Below, in pieces: positions 37,217 to 46,654 of a stretch of 64,000 nt of DNA. How positions within the stretch are numbered: position 1 is the stretch's first letter; each line of letters starts with the position of its first letter. The position numbers and the translations under genes were made by a program. The notes below the pieces were generated by a model. It was given only the letters and a program-made list of their open reading frames with translations, searched no databases and was not told the origin of the DNA. Source of the stretch: Aquabacter sp. L1I39 (GTDB lineage: Bacteria > Pseudomonadota > Alphaproteobacteria > Rhizobiales > Xanthobacteraceae); NCBI RefSeq assembly GCF_017742835.1, contig NZ_CP072392.1, positions 2,092,385 to 2,156,384 of the forward strand, read 5' to 3'.

Positions 37217-38286
37217 GCGAGAGCGCCCCTCATCTGGTGGTCCGCCACGCCTCGAAGCGCTACGGCTCGACCACGGTGCTCGACCGCGTGGACCTGTCCA
37301 TCGCGCGGGGCGAGCTTGTGACGCTGCTCGGTCCCTCCGGCTGCGGCAAGACCACCTTGCTGCGGCTGGTGGCGGGCCTGGCCACCCCCGACGAGGGCAG
37401 CATCGAGATTGCCGGCCGGGACGTGACCAACGTCCCGCCGCACAAGCGCAATGTGGGCGTGGTGTTCCAGTCCTATGCCCTGTTCCCCCACCTCTCGGTG
37501 GCCGGCAACGTGGCCTTCGGCCTGAAGGTGCGCCGCCAGCCCCGCGCTGAGGTGGAGGCCAAGGTGATGCGGGCGCTCGCCATGGTCCATCTGGACCATC
37601 TGGCCGCCCGGCCCATCTCGGCCCTCTCGGGGGGCCAGCAACAGCGCGTGGCGCTCGCCCGCGCCATCGCGGTGGAGCCGGACGTGCTCCTGTTCGACGA
37701 GGCGCTCTCGGCCCTCGACCGCAAGCTGCGCGAGGAAATGCAAGGCGAGATGCGGCGCATCCTGCGCGACATCGGCGCCACCGCCATCTTCGTCACCCAT
37801 GACCAGGACGAGGCGCTCACCATGTCCGACCGCATCGCGGTCATGCATGCCGGCCGCATCGATCAATTGGCCGAGCCGCGCACCATCTATGCCCGCCCGG
37901 CTACCTTGTTCACGCTGAACTTCGTCGGCCTGTCCTCGCGCATCATCGGCACGGTCGCCCAGGCGGCGGACGGGCGGATGGAGGTGGACACCCCGCTCGG
38001 CCGCATGAAGGCCACCGGCCGCTTCCTGCCCGGTTCGCCGGTGGTGGTGGCCACCCGCCCCGAACATATGCGCCCCGCCACCGGGAGCGACGACAACATT
38101 GCCGCCGGCCGCGTGCACTCGGTGGTGTTCCAGGGCTCGCGCAGCCTCGTAGAAGTGGAGACGCCGGCCGGCCCCCTCTTTGCCGAATTTTCCGGCCAGG
38201 ACGCGGCGGGCCTTGTCCCCGGCGCCCTCATCCAGTTGGGCTGGCCCGCGAGCGAAACGCTCGCCTTTCCTGCGGAGGCCGCATGA
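37213..38286 (+). CDS. ABC transporter ATP-binding protein (PotA-like)
   Basis: 357 residues. Walker A GPSGCGKTT, signature LSGGQQQRVALARAIAV and Walker B VLLFDEALSALD are followed by a C-terminal TOBE-like domain. It is the ATPase of this uptake system. It overlaps the binding-protein gene by 4 bases and the next permease gene by 4 bases. Confidence 0.95.
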   Translation: MSESAPHLVVRHASKRYGSTTVLDRVDLSIARGELVTLLGPSGCGKTTLLRLVAGLATPDEGSIEIAGRDVTNVPPHKRNVGVVFQSYALFPHLSVAGNVAFGLKVRRQPRAEVEAKVMRALAMVHLDHLAARPISALSGGQQQRVALARAIAVEPDVLLFDEALSALDRKLREEMQGEMRRILRDIGATAIFVTHDQDEALTMSDRIAVMHAGRIDQLAEPRTIYARPATLFTLNFVGLSSRIIGTVAQAADGRMEVDTPLGRMKATGRFLPGSPVVVATRPEHMRPATGSDDNIAAGRVHSVVFQGSRSLVEVETPAGPLFAEFSGQDAAGLVPGALIQLGWPASETLAFPAEAA

Positions 38287-39161
38287 GCGACCGCGCCCTC
38301 CCCGCCCCCGCCACCCCGGCGATGAAGCCCGCGCCCGACCGGGAACGGCGCCTTGCTCTGCTCATCGCCGCCCCGGCAGTGCTGGTGCTCGTCGGCCTGT
38401 TTGCCTTGCCGCTGGTGAAGCTGCTGGCCGCCAGCCTCACCGACGCGACCGGGCTGACGCTCACCCATTATGCCAAGCTGCTGGGCACCTCTTATTATCT
38501 CGGCGTCATCTGGAATTCCCTGCGCCTCGCACTGGTGACGACCCTCATCGCTCTGGCCATCGGCTATCCCGCCGCCTTCGCCATCGCCCGCGCGCGGGGC
38601 TGGGTGCGCTCCGCGCTGCTGGCCAGCCTGTTCCTGCCGCTCGCCGCCTCCGTCATCGTGAAGGCCTTCGCCTGGACCATCCTGTTGCGCAGCGACGGGC
38701 TGGTGAACACGGTGCTGGTGGGGATCGGCATCATCGACGAGCCGATCCGCATGATCTTCACCGAGACCGCGCTGTTCGTGGGCTCGGTGAACATCTTCCT
38801 GCCCTTCATGATCCTGCCCATCTATACGGTGGTGGCGCAATTCGACGGCCGCCTCACGGAGGCCGCAGCCACCCTTGGCGCCGGGCCGCTGGAAGCCTTC
38901 GTGAAGGTGGTGGTGCCCCTCACCTTGCCGGGCGTGATCGCGGGGGTTGCCCTGGTCTTCTCGCTCTCGGTCTCGGCTTATGTGGTGCCGACCCTGCTGA
39001 TCGGCGAGCGCTACCCCACGTTGTCCACCACCATCGCCAAGGCCTATCTCTTGGCCAGGCAACCGGAATTTGGCGCGGCTGCCGGCGTGGTGCTGCTCGC
39101 CATCGCCATTGCGGTGGTGGCGCTCAGCACCCGGCTCGGCCGCACGGGAGGCAAGGCATGA
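38283..39161 (+). CDS. ABC transporter permease (PotB-like)
   Basis: 292 residues, about six membrane helices, with the ATPase-contact loop in LTEAAATLGAGPLEAFVKVVVPLTLPGV (~190-217). It belongs to the spermidine/putrescine-type permease family. Its ATG overlaps the previous stop, and its own stop overlaps the next start. Confidence 0.93.
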   Translation: MSDRALPAPATPAMKPAPDRERRLALLIAAPAVLVLVGLFALPLVKLLAASLTDATGLTLTHYAKLLGTSYYLGVIWNSLRLALVTTLIALAIGYPAAFAIARARGWVRSALLASLFLPLAASVIVKAFAWTILLRSDGLVNTVLVGIGIIDEPIRMIFTETALFVGSVNIFLPFMILPIYTVVAQFDGRLTEAAATLGAGPLEAFVKVVVPLTLPGVIAGVALVFSLSVSAYVVPTLLIGERYPTLSTTIAKAYLLARQPEFGAAAGVVLLAIAIAVVALSTRLGRTGGKA

Positions 39162-39973
39162 CCGGACCCGCCCTCACGGCCCGCCTCGGCATCCTCCTCG
39201 CCTGGAGTGCGGCGCTCGGTGCCGCCGCCTTCCTCCTTGCCCCCCTGGTGGTGATCGCCGCCGCCTCCTTCTCCCCGACACCGGTCTTCGACCTGCCCTT
39301 CGATGGCGCCTCGCTGCGCTGGTATGCCCGCATCGGACGCCTGGACGGCTTCTGGCCGGCACTCTCCCTGTCGCTCCAGGTGGCGGCGGTGTCCACCGGC
39401 ATCGCCTTGGTGCTGGGCACGCTCGCGGCCATCGCCATCGCGCGGGGTCGGCTGCCCTTCTCGGGCACGTTGGGGACGGTGCTGGTCTCGCCGCTGATGA
39501 TGCCCGGCCTCGTGCTGGGCATCGCGCTGCTGCAATATTTCCGCGCCATCGGCCTCGATCTGCCGCTGGCGGCGCTGCTGCTGGCCCACCTCATCATCAC
39601 CTTGCCCTATGTGGCGCGGACCATGATTGCGGGCCTCTCGCGCTTCGACTTCACCCTCATCGAGGCCGCCCGCACGCTGGGCTGCACCTTTCCCGGCGCG
39701 GTTGTGAAGGTGATGGTGCCGGCGCTCGCCCCCGCCTTCCTCACCGCCGGCCTGTTCTCCTTCCTCGCCTCCTTCGACAACTACCCCGTCTCCATCTTCC
39801 TCACCGACGTGCGGACCAAGACCCTGCCCATCAAGATGCTGCAATATATCGAGGAAGCGCCCGACCCGACGCTGGCGGCGCTGTCCACCCTGATCCTCAT
39901 CGCCACCGTGATCCTGCTGATTGCCTCCGACCGCCTGGTCGGGCTGCACCGCATGGCGGGGACCGGCCAATGA
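39158..39973 (+). CDS. ABC transporter permease (PotC-like)
   Basis: 271 residues from ATG 39158. Six helices with the EAA loop LIEAARTLGCTFPGAVVKVMVPALAP (~165-190). It forms the second half of the channel with the 38283-39161 product. It is coupled by 4-base overlaps on both sides. Confidence 0.93.
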   Translation: MTGPALTARLGILLAWSAALGAAAFLLAPLVVIAAASFSPTPVFDLPFDGASLRWYARIGRLDGFWPALSLSLQVAAVSTGIALVLGTLAAIAIARGRLPFSGTLGTVLVSPLMMPGLVLGIALLQYFRAIGLDLPLAALLLAHLIITLPYVARTMIAGLSRFDFTLIEAARTLGCTFPGAVVKVMVPALAPAFLTAGLFSFLASFDNYPVSIFLTDVRTKTLPIKMLQYIEEAPDPTLAALSTLILIATVILLIASDRLVGLHRMAGTGQ

Positions 39974-40905
39974 AGCCCGCCATCGTGCCCCCGACGCCGG
40001 CCCTTCAGCCCGCCCCCGCCCGTGACCTTCTCGGCTATGCCGGCTCCCCGCCGAACCCCAGATGGCCCGATGGGGCCAAGGTGGCGGTGTCGTTCGTGCT
40101 GAATTTCGAGGAAGGCGCCGAATTCACCCTGTCCGAGGGCGACCCGCGCAATGAGGGCATCTATGAGGTGGACCACCCCATCGATACTCCCGATCCCTGC
40201 ATCGAGAGCCATTTCGAATATGGCACCCGCGCCGGCTGGTGGCGCATCATGGACCTGTTCGATCGCTATGCCGTGAAGGCGACGGTCAGCGCCTGCGGCC
40301 GGGCAGTGGAGCGCACGCCGGAGCTGGCGCGGGACGCGGTCCGCCGAGGCCATGAGGTCTCCGCCCATGGCTGGCGGTGGGAAAGCCATGCGGGCATGGA
40401 CGAGGCCACCGAGCGCGCCCGCATCGCCCGCACGGTGGAGGCCATCGCCCGCGCCACCGGCATTCGCCCGGTGGGCTGGCACACCCGCTCGGCCACCTCC
40501 CCCAACACGCGGCGCCTCTTGGTGGAGGATGGCGGCTTTCTCTATGACAGCGACGCCTATAATGACGACCTGCCCTATTTCGTGCCGGTGGCGGGGCGGC
40601 GGCATCTGGTGATGCCCTATGCCTTCGACACCAACGACATGCATTTCCAGCACACCCAGCGCTTCCGGGGCGCGGACTTTGCCGACTATGTCATCGACGC
40701 CTTCGACTGGTTGGCGAAGGAGGGCGAACAGGCGCCCAAGATGATGTCGGTGGGCCTGCATCTGCGCATGATCGGCCGGCCCGGCCGCATGGGCGCGCTG
40801 GAGAAGATCCTGGGCCATGTGACGGGCTCTGGGGTGGCCTATGTGGCCCCGCGCGCGGCCATCGCCCGGCACTTCATCGCCACCTTCCCCGAGACGGCGC
40901 CGTGA
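39970..40905 (+). CDS. Polysaccharide-deacetylase-family hydrolase, PuuE/allantoinase-like
   Basis: 311 residues of the NodB-homology fold. The N-terminal VSFVLNFEEGAEFTLSEGD, the FEYGTRAGWWRIMDLFDRY segment and HEVSAHGWRWESH are typical of the PuuE group, which includes metal-independent allantoinases acting on cyclic ureides. The start ATG overlaps the permease stop. Together with the HyuE-like gene it indicates breakdown of an imported hydantoin or ureide. Related family members act on other amides, so the exact substrate is open. Confidence 0.8.
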   Translation: MKPAIVPPTPALQPAPARDLLGYAGSPPNPRWPDGAKVAVSFVLNFEEGAEFTLSEGDPRNEGIYEVDHPIDTPDPCIESHFEYGTRAGWWRIMDLFDRYAVKATVSACGRAVERTPELARDAVRRGHEVSAHGWRWESHAGMDEATERARIARTVEAIARATGIRPVGWHTRSATSPNTRRLLVEDGGFLYDSDAYNDDLPYFVPVAGRRHLVMPYAFDTNDMHFQHTQRFRGADFADYVIDAFDWLAKEGEQAPKMMSVGLHLRMIGRPGRMGALEKILGHVTGSGVAYVAPRAAIARHFIATFPETAP

Positions 40906-41654
40906 CAGGCACGGCACTCCAAAGACTACTCATCGTCAATCCCAACACCTCGCAGGCGGTCACGGACCTCCTGGAGGCGGCTGCCCGCCCTCTGCTGCCT
41001 TCGGGCGTGAAGCTGCAGGCCATCACGGCCCCCTTCGGCGCGGCCTCGCTGGAAAGCCCGGCGGAGACCGCCATCGCCGCCCATGCGGTGCTCACCGCCT
41101 TGGCGGAGGCGGAGCCGTTCGATGCCGCCATCATCGGCGCCTTCGGCGATCCCGGGCTGGAAGCGGCGCAGGATCTGTTCGAGGCGCCCATCTTCGGCCT
41201 CGGCCGCGCCAGCCTTCAGGCGGCGGCTTCCTACGGGCGCTTCGTCCTCGTCACGGTCGGCCCCCATCTGCGCCCGAGCCTGGAACGGGCGGCCCACGAG
41301 GCCGGCGTCGGCGACGCCTGCGCCGGCATGGTCTTTCTGCCCGTCTCGGTGCTTGAGTTGGCCACCGATCCCCTGGCGGCCCTGCCTGCCATCGTCGCGG
41401 CGGCCGCCGATTTTGCCTCCCAGGGCACGCAGGCGGTGCTGCTGGCGGGCGCGCCCTTTTCGGGGCTTGCCGATGCCCTGGCGCCATCGGTGCGGATGCC
41501 CGTGCTGGACGGGCTGACCTGCGCCCTGCGTGCCGCCCTCGCCGCCGCGCCGGCCCGCCCGGAGGCGCCCGTCGCCCCCCTGCGCAAGGCCATGCCCGGC
41601 CTTTCCCCGCGGCTCGCCGAGCGGATCCGCCGCCGCCTCGCCCGCCCCGCCTGA
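40902..41654 (+). CDS. HyuE/Asp-Glu racemase-fold protein lacking both family cysteines
   Basis: 250 residues from GTG 40902, coupled to the previous gene. The fold is that of hydantoin/allantoin racemases (LLIVNPNTSQAVTDLLE at the start, AFGDPGLEAAQ mid-protein). Racemases of this family use two Cys. Here the aligned positions are Ala80 (IIGAFGDP) and Ala184 (LLAGAPFSG). It therefore probably does not racemise by the usual two-base mechanism. It could be a binding or regulatory protein, or catalyse a different step. Confidence 0.75.
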   Translation: MTGTALQRLLIVNPNTSQAVTDLLEAAARPLLPSGVKLQAITAPFGAASLESPAETAIAAHAVLTALAEAEPFDAAIIGAFGDPGLEAAQDLFEAPIFGLGRASLQAAASYGRFVLVTVGPHLRPSLERAAHEAGVGDACAGMVFLPVSVLELATDPLAALPAIVAAAADFASQGTQAVLLAGAPFSGLADALAPSVRMPVLDGLTCALRAALAAAPARPEAPVAPLRKAMPGLSPRLAERIRRRLARPA

Positions 41655-41857
41655 CCCGCCCCGGCCGAGGCCTCGCGCCAGCCGCGGCCCCGCGCCAACC
41701 GAGACATGGCGCCGCACCGCACGTCGGAGGGGCCAATTGGCGCGGCACGAGGCCCGCGCTTTGCTCCAAATTGGAGACAATTGACCTTGACGGAAAGCGC
41801 GCCGGATCGTCCCTAACAAATGAGGGGGCTGGCAGCCTAATGCCCGCGTGGTGGGAT

Positions 41858-42229
41858 ATGAGTGAACTTCTGATCGTCGACGACGAGCCGGAATTTCTCG
41901 ACGAGTTGCTGGAGGCGTTCGCCTTCAACGGCGTCGTCGCACGCTCCGCCGACAGCGCCGGGGCAGCGCTGGCGCTGCTGGAGGCCAATCCGGACATCCG
42001 TGTGGTGGTCAGCGACATCCGTATGCCCGACATGGACGGGCTGGTGATGATCGACACCGCCAAGCAGCGCTATCCCGCGCGCGACCTGACCTTCGTGGTG
42101 ATGACGGGCCATGCGGCAACCGCCGATCTGGACCGTGCCCGCGCAGCCGGCGTCCGCCATTGCTTCCCCAAGCCCCTGAGCTTCGAGGACCTGCAGGGCG
42201 CCATAGAGGAGGCGCTGGCGGAGAAATGA
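41858..42229 (+). CDS. Single-domain response regulator
   Basis: 123 residues, a lone receiver domain: acidic pair in IVDDEPEF, phospho-acceptor Asp in VVVSDIRMPDMDG, Thr in VVMTGHA and Lys in CFPKPLS. There is no output domain, so it acts by phosphotransfer or protein contact. The next gene is its histidine kinase (ATGA overlap). ATG 41840, with GAGGGGG upstream, is an alternative start adding six residues. Confidence 0.88.
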   Translation: MSELLIVDDEPEFLDELLEAFAFNGVVARSADSAGAALALLEANPDIRVVVSDIRMPDMDGLVMIDTAKQRYPARDLTFVVMTGHAATADLDRARAAGVRHCFPKPLSFEDLQGAIEEALAEK

Positions 42230-44355
42230 CCGCTGACCGTCCTTGCAGCCGCCTGCGCGCCTTCGTCACCAAGAATGGCGTCCTGTCAGCCGTCCTGCTG
42301 GTGCTGGCCATCTGCCTGCCCTTCACGGCGGCAGCCATCCTGTATGGTCTCGACAAGGAATCCCAGGTCCGGGACACCGAGGAGATCGCCCGCAAGACCG
42401 CCATTTTGCTGGTGCGCAGCTTTGAGCAGGCGGTGGAGCCGGTGGACGCGCTGCTGCGCAACTTCGCCATCAATTTCGACCCCCAATGGACCCCCACCCA
42501 GATCTACGACGCCATCCGCTCCTTCAACGTGCCCAAGTCCATCGTGCAGGTGAGCGTGGTGGACAAGAACGGCCTGTTCATCGCCAGCAACCTCGCCGCC
42601 CCCTCGCCCGAGCGCATCGACCTCTCCGACCGCGAGCACATCAAGGTGCATATGAACGGCTCGGCCGGCGGGCAGCTCTTCATCTCGAAGCCGGTGCTGG
42701 GGCGCGTATCCAAGCAATGGACCATCCAGCTCACCCGGCCGCTCACCGATGACAAGGGGGCCTTCGCGGGGGTGATCGTCGCTTCCTACAATATCGGCGA
42801 CTTCATCGACTTCTATAAGCGGCTTCGGCTTGAGGACAATATGCTCATCGCCCTGGTGGGCCTGGATGGCGTCGTGCGCGCGCGCACCGCCGCCCTCACC
42901 AGCTTCGGCGACGACATCTCGTCGAGCCCTGCCTTCAAGGCCGCGCTGCACGCGCGCGGGGCACGCTATGACGAATTCAGCCTCGTCGACGGCATCCGGC
43001 GCATCGGCTATGTGGTGCGCTCCGACCGGTATCCGGTGATGGTGGAGGTGGCGTTCGACGAGGGCTATGTGGACGCCCAGACTCGGGACTTCCGCAATGC
43101 CGTCTGGGGCACGGCGGGCGGCCTCAGCGTGACGCTGCTGCTGCTCGGCCTGCTGGCGGGCCGCTACCTCACCCTCTCCCAGCGCCTGCGCACCCAGGAA
43201 GTGCAGACCCTCGCCCGCGAGTGGGAAGCCCACATGCTGGAGGCCATCAGCCGGGTGCCGGGCATCAGCGTGCTCCACGTCTCCGGCACCCGCGCCGCCC
43301 GGATCGGGGGCGAAAGCTCCGACGGGCTTGCGGACCTGGTGGGCCACTATGTGCAGGGCGAGACCTTCCAATCGGGGGCCAGGGGCCTGAAGACCCCGCG
43401 CGTGCGCACCGTCCACCTCTCGGACGGCGAGATGAAGCGGGAGGTGCAATTGGTGACCGCGCCCCTCGCCGCGCTGGAGCAGGGAACGGCGGGCAACGGC
43501 AAGGACCTCGTGGTGTTCGCCGTGGACCAGACCTCCAAGCGCATGGAGGAGAACAAGCTCTACCAGATGTCGAAGCTCGCCTCGCTGGGCGAGGTGGCCA
43601 CCGGGCTCGCCCACGAGATCAACCAGCCGCTCGGCGTCATCCGTCTTGCCGCCACCAATGCGCTCAACGGGCTCAAGCGCGGCATGCCGCCCGATCACAT
43701 GGAATCCAAGCTCAACCGCATCATCCAGCAGACCGTGCGCATGAGCCGGATCATCGACCATATGCGCATTTTCGGCCGCAAGAGCTCGGAGAGCTTCGAG
43801 CCGTCCGACCCCGTGGACGCCATCGACGGCGCCCTCCAGGTGGTGGGCGCACAATTGCGGCTCGACAATATCGCCGTCACCGTCGCCGCAGCCCCTGGCC
43901 AGACGCAGGTGCTCTGCCGCCAGGACCAGTTGGAGCAGGTGCTCATCAACCTGCTCCAGAACGCGCGCGATGCCATCCATGAGCGCCGCAAGCGCACGGG
44001 GGCAGGCTTCCACGGCTGCATAGAGGTCAACCTGCAGCTGGAGGACATCGCCACCCTGCTGCCCCCCACCGTCCGCATCGACGTGTCCGACAATGCCGGC
44101 GGCGTGCCGGAGGACATCCTGGACAAGGTGTTCCAGCCCTTCTTCACCACCAAGCCCCCCGGCAAGGGCACGGGCCTCGGCCTGTCGGTGAGCTTCGGCA
44201 TCGCCCGCGACCATGGCGGCACCCTCTCGGTGGCCAACGGCAAGGAAGGCGCCATCTTCACCCTGCGGCTGCCAGGCCTGCGCCTCCAGCGGTCGGATGA
44301 GCGGGTGCCGGCGGATGGGCCCGGCCATTCGGAGCCGGCCGGATCAGCCTCCTGA
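42226..44355 (+). CDS. Membrane sensor histidine kinase
   Basis: 709 residues. One membrane helix (~15-40) is followed by a periplasmic Cache/PAS-like sensor (~45-280) and a second helix (~295-315, [18 protein letters not shown]). A linker and a kinase core complete it. The phospho-acceptor His is in [20 protein letters not shown]. The N box is LLQNARDAI, and DNAGGVPED with [18 protein letters not shown] form the ATP site. It resembles the C4-dicarboxylate sensor DctB in layout. The signal is unknown. It is translated together with the response regulator before it. Confidence 0.92.
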   Translation: MTADRPCSRLRAFVTKNGVLSAVLLVLAICLPFTAAAILYGLDKESQVRDTEEIARKTAILLVRSFEQAVEPVDALLRNFAINFDPQWTPTQIYDAIRSFNVPKSIVQVSVVDKNGLFIASNLAAPSPERIDLSDREHIKVHMNGSAGGQLFISKPVLGRVSKQWTIQLTRPLTDDKGAFAGVIVASYNIGDFIDFYKRLRLEDNMLIALVGLDGVVRARTAALTSFGDDISSSPAFKAALHARGARYDEFSLVDGIRRIGYVVRSDRYPVMVEVAFDEGYVDAQTRDFRNAVWGTAGGLSVTLLLLGLLAGRYLTLSQRLRTQEVQTLAREWEAHMLEAISRVPGISVLHVSGTRAARIGGESSDGLADLVGHYVQGETFQSGARGLKTPRVRTVHLSDGEMKREVQLVTAPLAALEQGTAGNGKDLVVFAVDQTSKRMEENKLYQMSKLASLGEVATGLAHEINQPLGVIRLAATNALNGLKRGMPPDHMESKLNRIIQQTVRMSRIIDHMRIFGRKSSESFEPSDPVDAIDGALQVVGAQLRLDNIAVTVAAAPGQTQVLCRQDQLEQVLINLLQNARDAIHERRKRTGAGFHGCIEVNLQLEDIATLLPPTVRIDVSDNAGGVPEDILDKVFQPFFTTKPPGKGTGLGLSVSFGIARDHGGTLSVANGKEGAIFTLRLPGLRLQRSDERVPADGPGHSEPAGSAS

Positions 44356-44512
44356 CCCGGGTGCGGCGCATGCCGCTCCTCGTATCCTGTCCTGCATGGC
44401 ATGGTGGCCGAAGGCGGGCTTGACCCGCGTCAACGGCGGGCCCCCATCCGCTCGGGCATGGTGCAGCGCGGCGTGCGACAGCGCGGACCGCGGGATTCAC
44501 CGGAGGAGCCCC

Positions 44513-46069
44513 ATGGACGATCACGTGGTGGAAGACCAGAGCGCCGTCTTCCACTTCCTGGCGGACCCGGCAAGCCATGGCCTCGCTGAGCCCGTGCGCC
44601 GCATCGATACCCACGGGGCGGCCGTGTTCCTGGCCGGACCCTATGCCTATAAGGTGAAGCGGGCGGTGGCCTTTCCCTTCATGGACTTCTCCACTCTGGC
44701 GCGCCGCAAGGCCGCTTGCGGTCGGGAGGTGGCGATCAACGGAGCCAATGCGCCGGGTCTTTATCTCGACGTGGTGCCCATCACGCGCGGCCCGGCGGGT
44801 CTGGCGCTGGGTGGCACGGGCGCGCCGGTGGACTATGCGGTGCGCATGCGCCGCTTCGACGAGGGGCTGACCCTCGACAAGGTGGCGCAGGCGGGCCTCT
44901 CGCCCGACCTGTGTGCTCGCCTCGCATCAAGGGTGGCGGCGGCGCACCAGCGGGCGCAGGTGCGGCCGGACTTCCCCTCCGCCGCGCACCTTGCCCGCAT
45001 CGCCCAGCAGAATGCCGACGATTTCCGCGCTGACCCGGCCCTCTTCCCGCCGGCTGAGGCCGCAGCCCTGGACGCGGCCACGCAGGACGCGCTCAAGCGG
45101 GGCGCGGACCTGCTGGCAGCGCGCGCCGGCGCCGGCTTCGTGCGGCGGTGCCATGGTGACCTCCATCTGCGCAACATCGTGCTGCTCGATGGGGTGCCCA
45201 CCCTGTTCGACGCCATCGAATTCAATGACGACCTCGCCACCTGCGACCTGCTCTATGACTTCGCCTTCCTGCTGATGGACCTGTGGGAGCGCGGGCTGCA
45301 CGGGCCGGCCAATCTGGTGCTGAACCGCTATCTATGGGCGCAGGATGCCGATGCCCATTATGAAGGCCTCGCCCTTCTGCCGCTGTTCCTGAGCCTGCGC
45401 GCCGGCATCCGCGCCAAGGTGGAGGCGGCCGGGCTCGGCCATCTGCCACCGGACGAGCGGGACGCGGCCCGCGCGCGCAGCCTGCGGCAATTCCGGGCGG
45501 CGCAGGCCTTCCTGGCGCCTTCGCCCCTGCGCCTGGTGGCCGTGGGGGGCCTTTCCGGCACCGGCAAGAGCACCCTCGCCGCCGCCCTCGCGCCCCAACT
45601 GGGGCGGGCACCGGGGGCGGTGGTCCTGCGCTCCGACATCACCCGCAAGGCGCTGGCGGGGGTGGGCGAGACCGACCGTCTGCCGGCGGATGCCTATAAG
45701 CCGGGCACGTCGGAGGCGGTCTATGAGGTGATCCGGCGGCGCGCCGGACTCGCCCTTGCGGCCGGGCAGTGCGCCCTTCTTGATGCGGTGCATGCCCGTC
45801 CGCATGAGCGGGCCGCGGCGGCGGCGCTGGCGCAGCAGCACTGCGCCGGCTTTACTGGCCTTTGGCTGGAGGCGCCGGTGGCGGAGCTGGAGAAGCGGGT
45901 AGAGGCCCGCCGGGGCGACGCCAGCGACGCCACCGCCGATGTGGTGCGCACCCAATCGGGGTACGAGACCGGCCCGATGGACTGGCACCGGCTCGACAGC
46001 AGCGGCGATCGGGCCGCGCTCACCGCACGCGCCCTGGATCTGGCATCAGGCGATCAGCAATTGCTTTGA
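44513..46069 (+). CDS. APH-like kinase domain fused to P-loop ATPase
   Basis: 518 residues from ATG 44513, with GGAGGAG upstream. Residues ~1-320 are an aminoglycoside-phosphotransferase-like kinase fold (CHGDLHLRNIVLLDG is the Brenner motif; DAIEFNDDLATCDLLYDFAFL is the metal loop). Residues ~340-518 are a zeta-toxin/AAA-like small-molecule kinase domain with Walker A GGLSGTGKST and VLRSDITRK. This two-domain family is widespread and of unknown substrate. Antibiotic resistance is not implied. Confidence 0.85.
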   Translation: MDDHVVEDQSAVFHFLADPASHGLAEPVRRIDTHGAAVFLAGPYAYKVKRAVAFPFMDFSTLARRKAACGREVAINGANAPGLYLDVVPITRGPAGLALGGTGAPVDYAVRMRRFDEGLTLDKVAQAGLSPDLCARLASRVAAAHQRAQVRPDFPSAAHLARIAQQNADDFRADPALFPPAEAAALDAATQDALKRGADLLAARAGAGFVRRCHGDLHLRNIVLLDGVPTLFDAIEFNDDLATCDLLYDFAFLLMDLWERGLHGPANLVLNRYLWAQDADAHYEGLALLPLFLSLRAGIRAKVEAAGLGHLPPDERDAARARSLRQFRAAQAFLAPSPLRLVAVGGLSGTGKSTLAAALAPQLGRAPGAVVLRSDITRKALAGVGETDRLPADAYKPGTSEAVYEVIRRRAGLALAAGQCALLDAVHARPHERAAAAALAQQHCAGFTGLWLEAPVAELEKRVEARRGDASDATADVVRTQSGYETGPMDWHRLDSSGDRAALTARALDLASGDQQLL

Positions 46070-46413
46070 GCGGGCGGCGCGGCCTTGGGGTCGACCCCCT
46101 GCACCACTTCCGGCTGGCTGTTCGGTGAGGCGGGGGTGGGGGCATGCGGCGTGGTGCCGATATGGGAACCGCCCGTTCCGCCGGTCCAGGCGGTGGAGCC
46201 CGCGCTGCCCGGCGCGGTGCCGGACCCCGGCCCCTGGTCTGGCGCGGTGGCGGAGGAATGGGGCGGCATGCTGCAATCGGAGCGGCCGGAGGCGGGGCCG
46301 GGCGCCGGACCGCCGGCCTGAGCGAAGGCTGCGCCGGAGAAGACCAGGAACAGGCCGGCGCTCAGGGATAGGCGGTGCAGGGAACAGGTGAAAAGCGGGC
46401 GCGGGGGCAGCAT
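46054..46413 (-). CDS. Small secreted protein, Gly/Pro/Ser-rich
   Basis: 119 residues from ATG 46413, with GAGGGAG six bases upstream. A signal peptide (LSLSAGLFLVFSGAAFAQA) is followed by a low-complexity mature part with GSTAWTGGTGGSHIGTTPHA. Small exported proteins with this Gly/Thr motif are common in Rhizobiales as I recall, and have no known function. It overlaps the convergent ATPase gene by 16 bases. A start at 46428 is possible. Longer frames upstream lack protein character. Confidence 0.6.
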   Translation of the reverse strand: MLPPRPLFTCSLHRLSLSAGLFLVFSGAAFAQAGGPAPGPASGRSDCSMPPHSSATAPDQGPGSGTAPGSAGSTAWTGGTGGSHIGTTPHAPTPASPNSQPEVVQGVDPKAAPPAQSNC

Positions 46414-46654
46414 GGTGGTCTCCCTCATGGTTTCGCCCCCAACGCTGGCGCGAACCGCCAAGTTCCGGTGTGCCAGGTCCGGAGCGGCAAGTCCGGAGCG
46501 GCAAATCCTGGGTGCCAAGTTCGCGGTGAGCACGCTCCGCTGCAAAATCGCCCGCTTGGGTGCGGAGGCATGAGGCACGGCCGCCCGCACGCAGGCGTGT
46601 CTCCATGCGCCCGCCATGCCCGGCTGCGAGGCCCGCGGCGTTTCCCCAGCGCCG

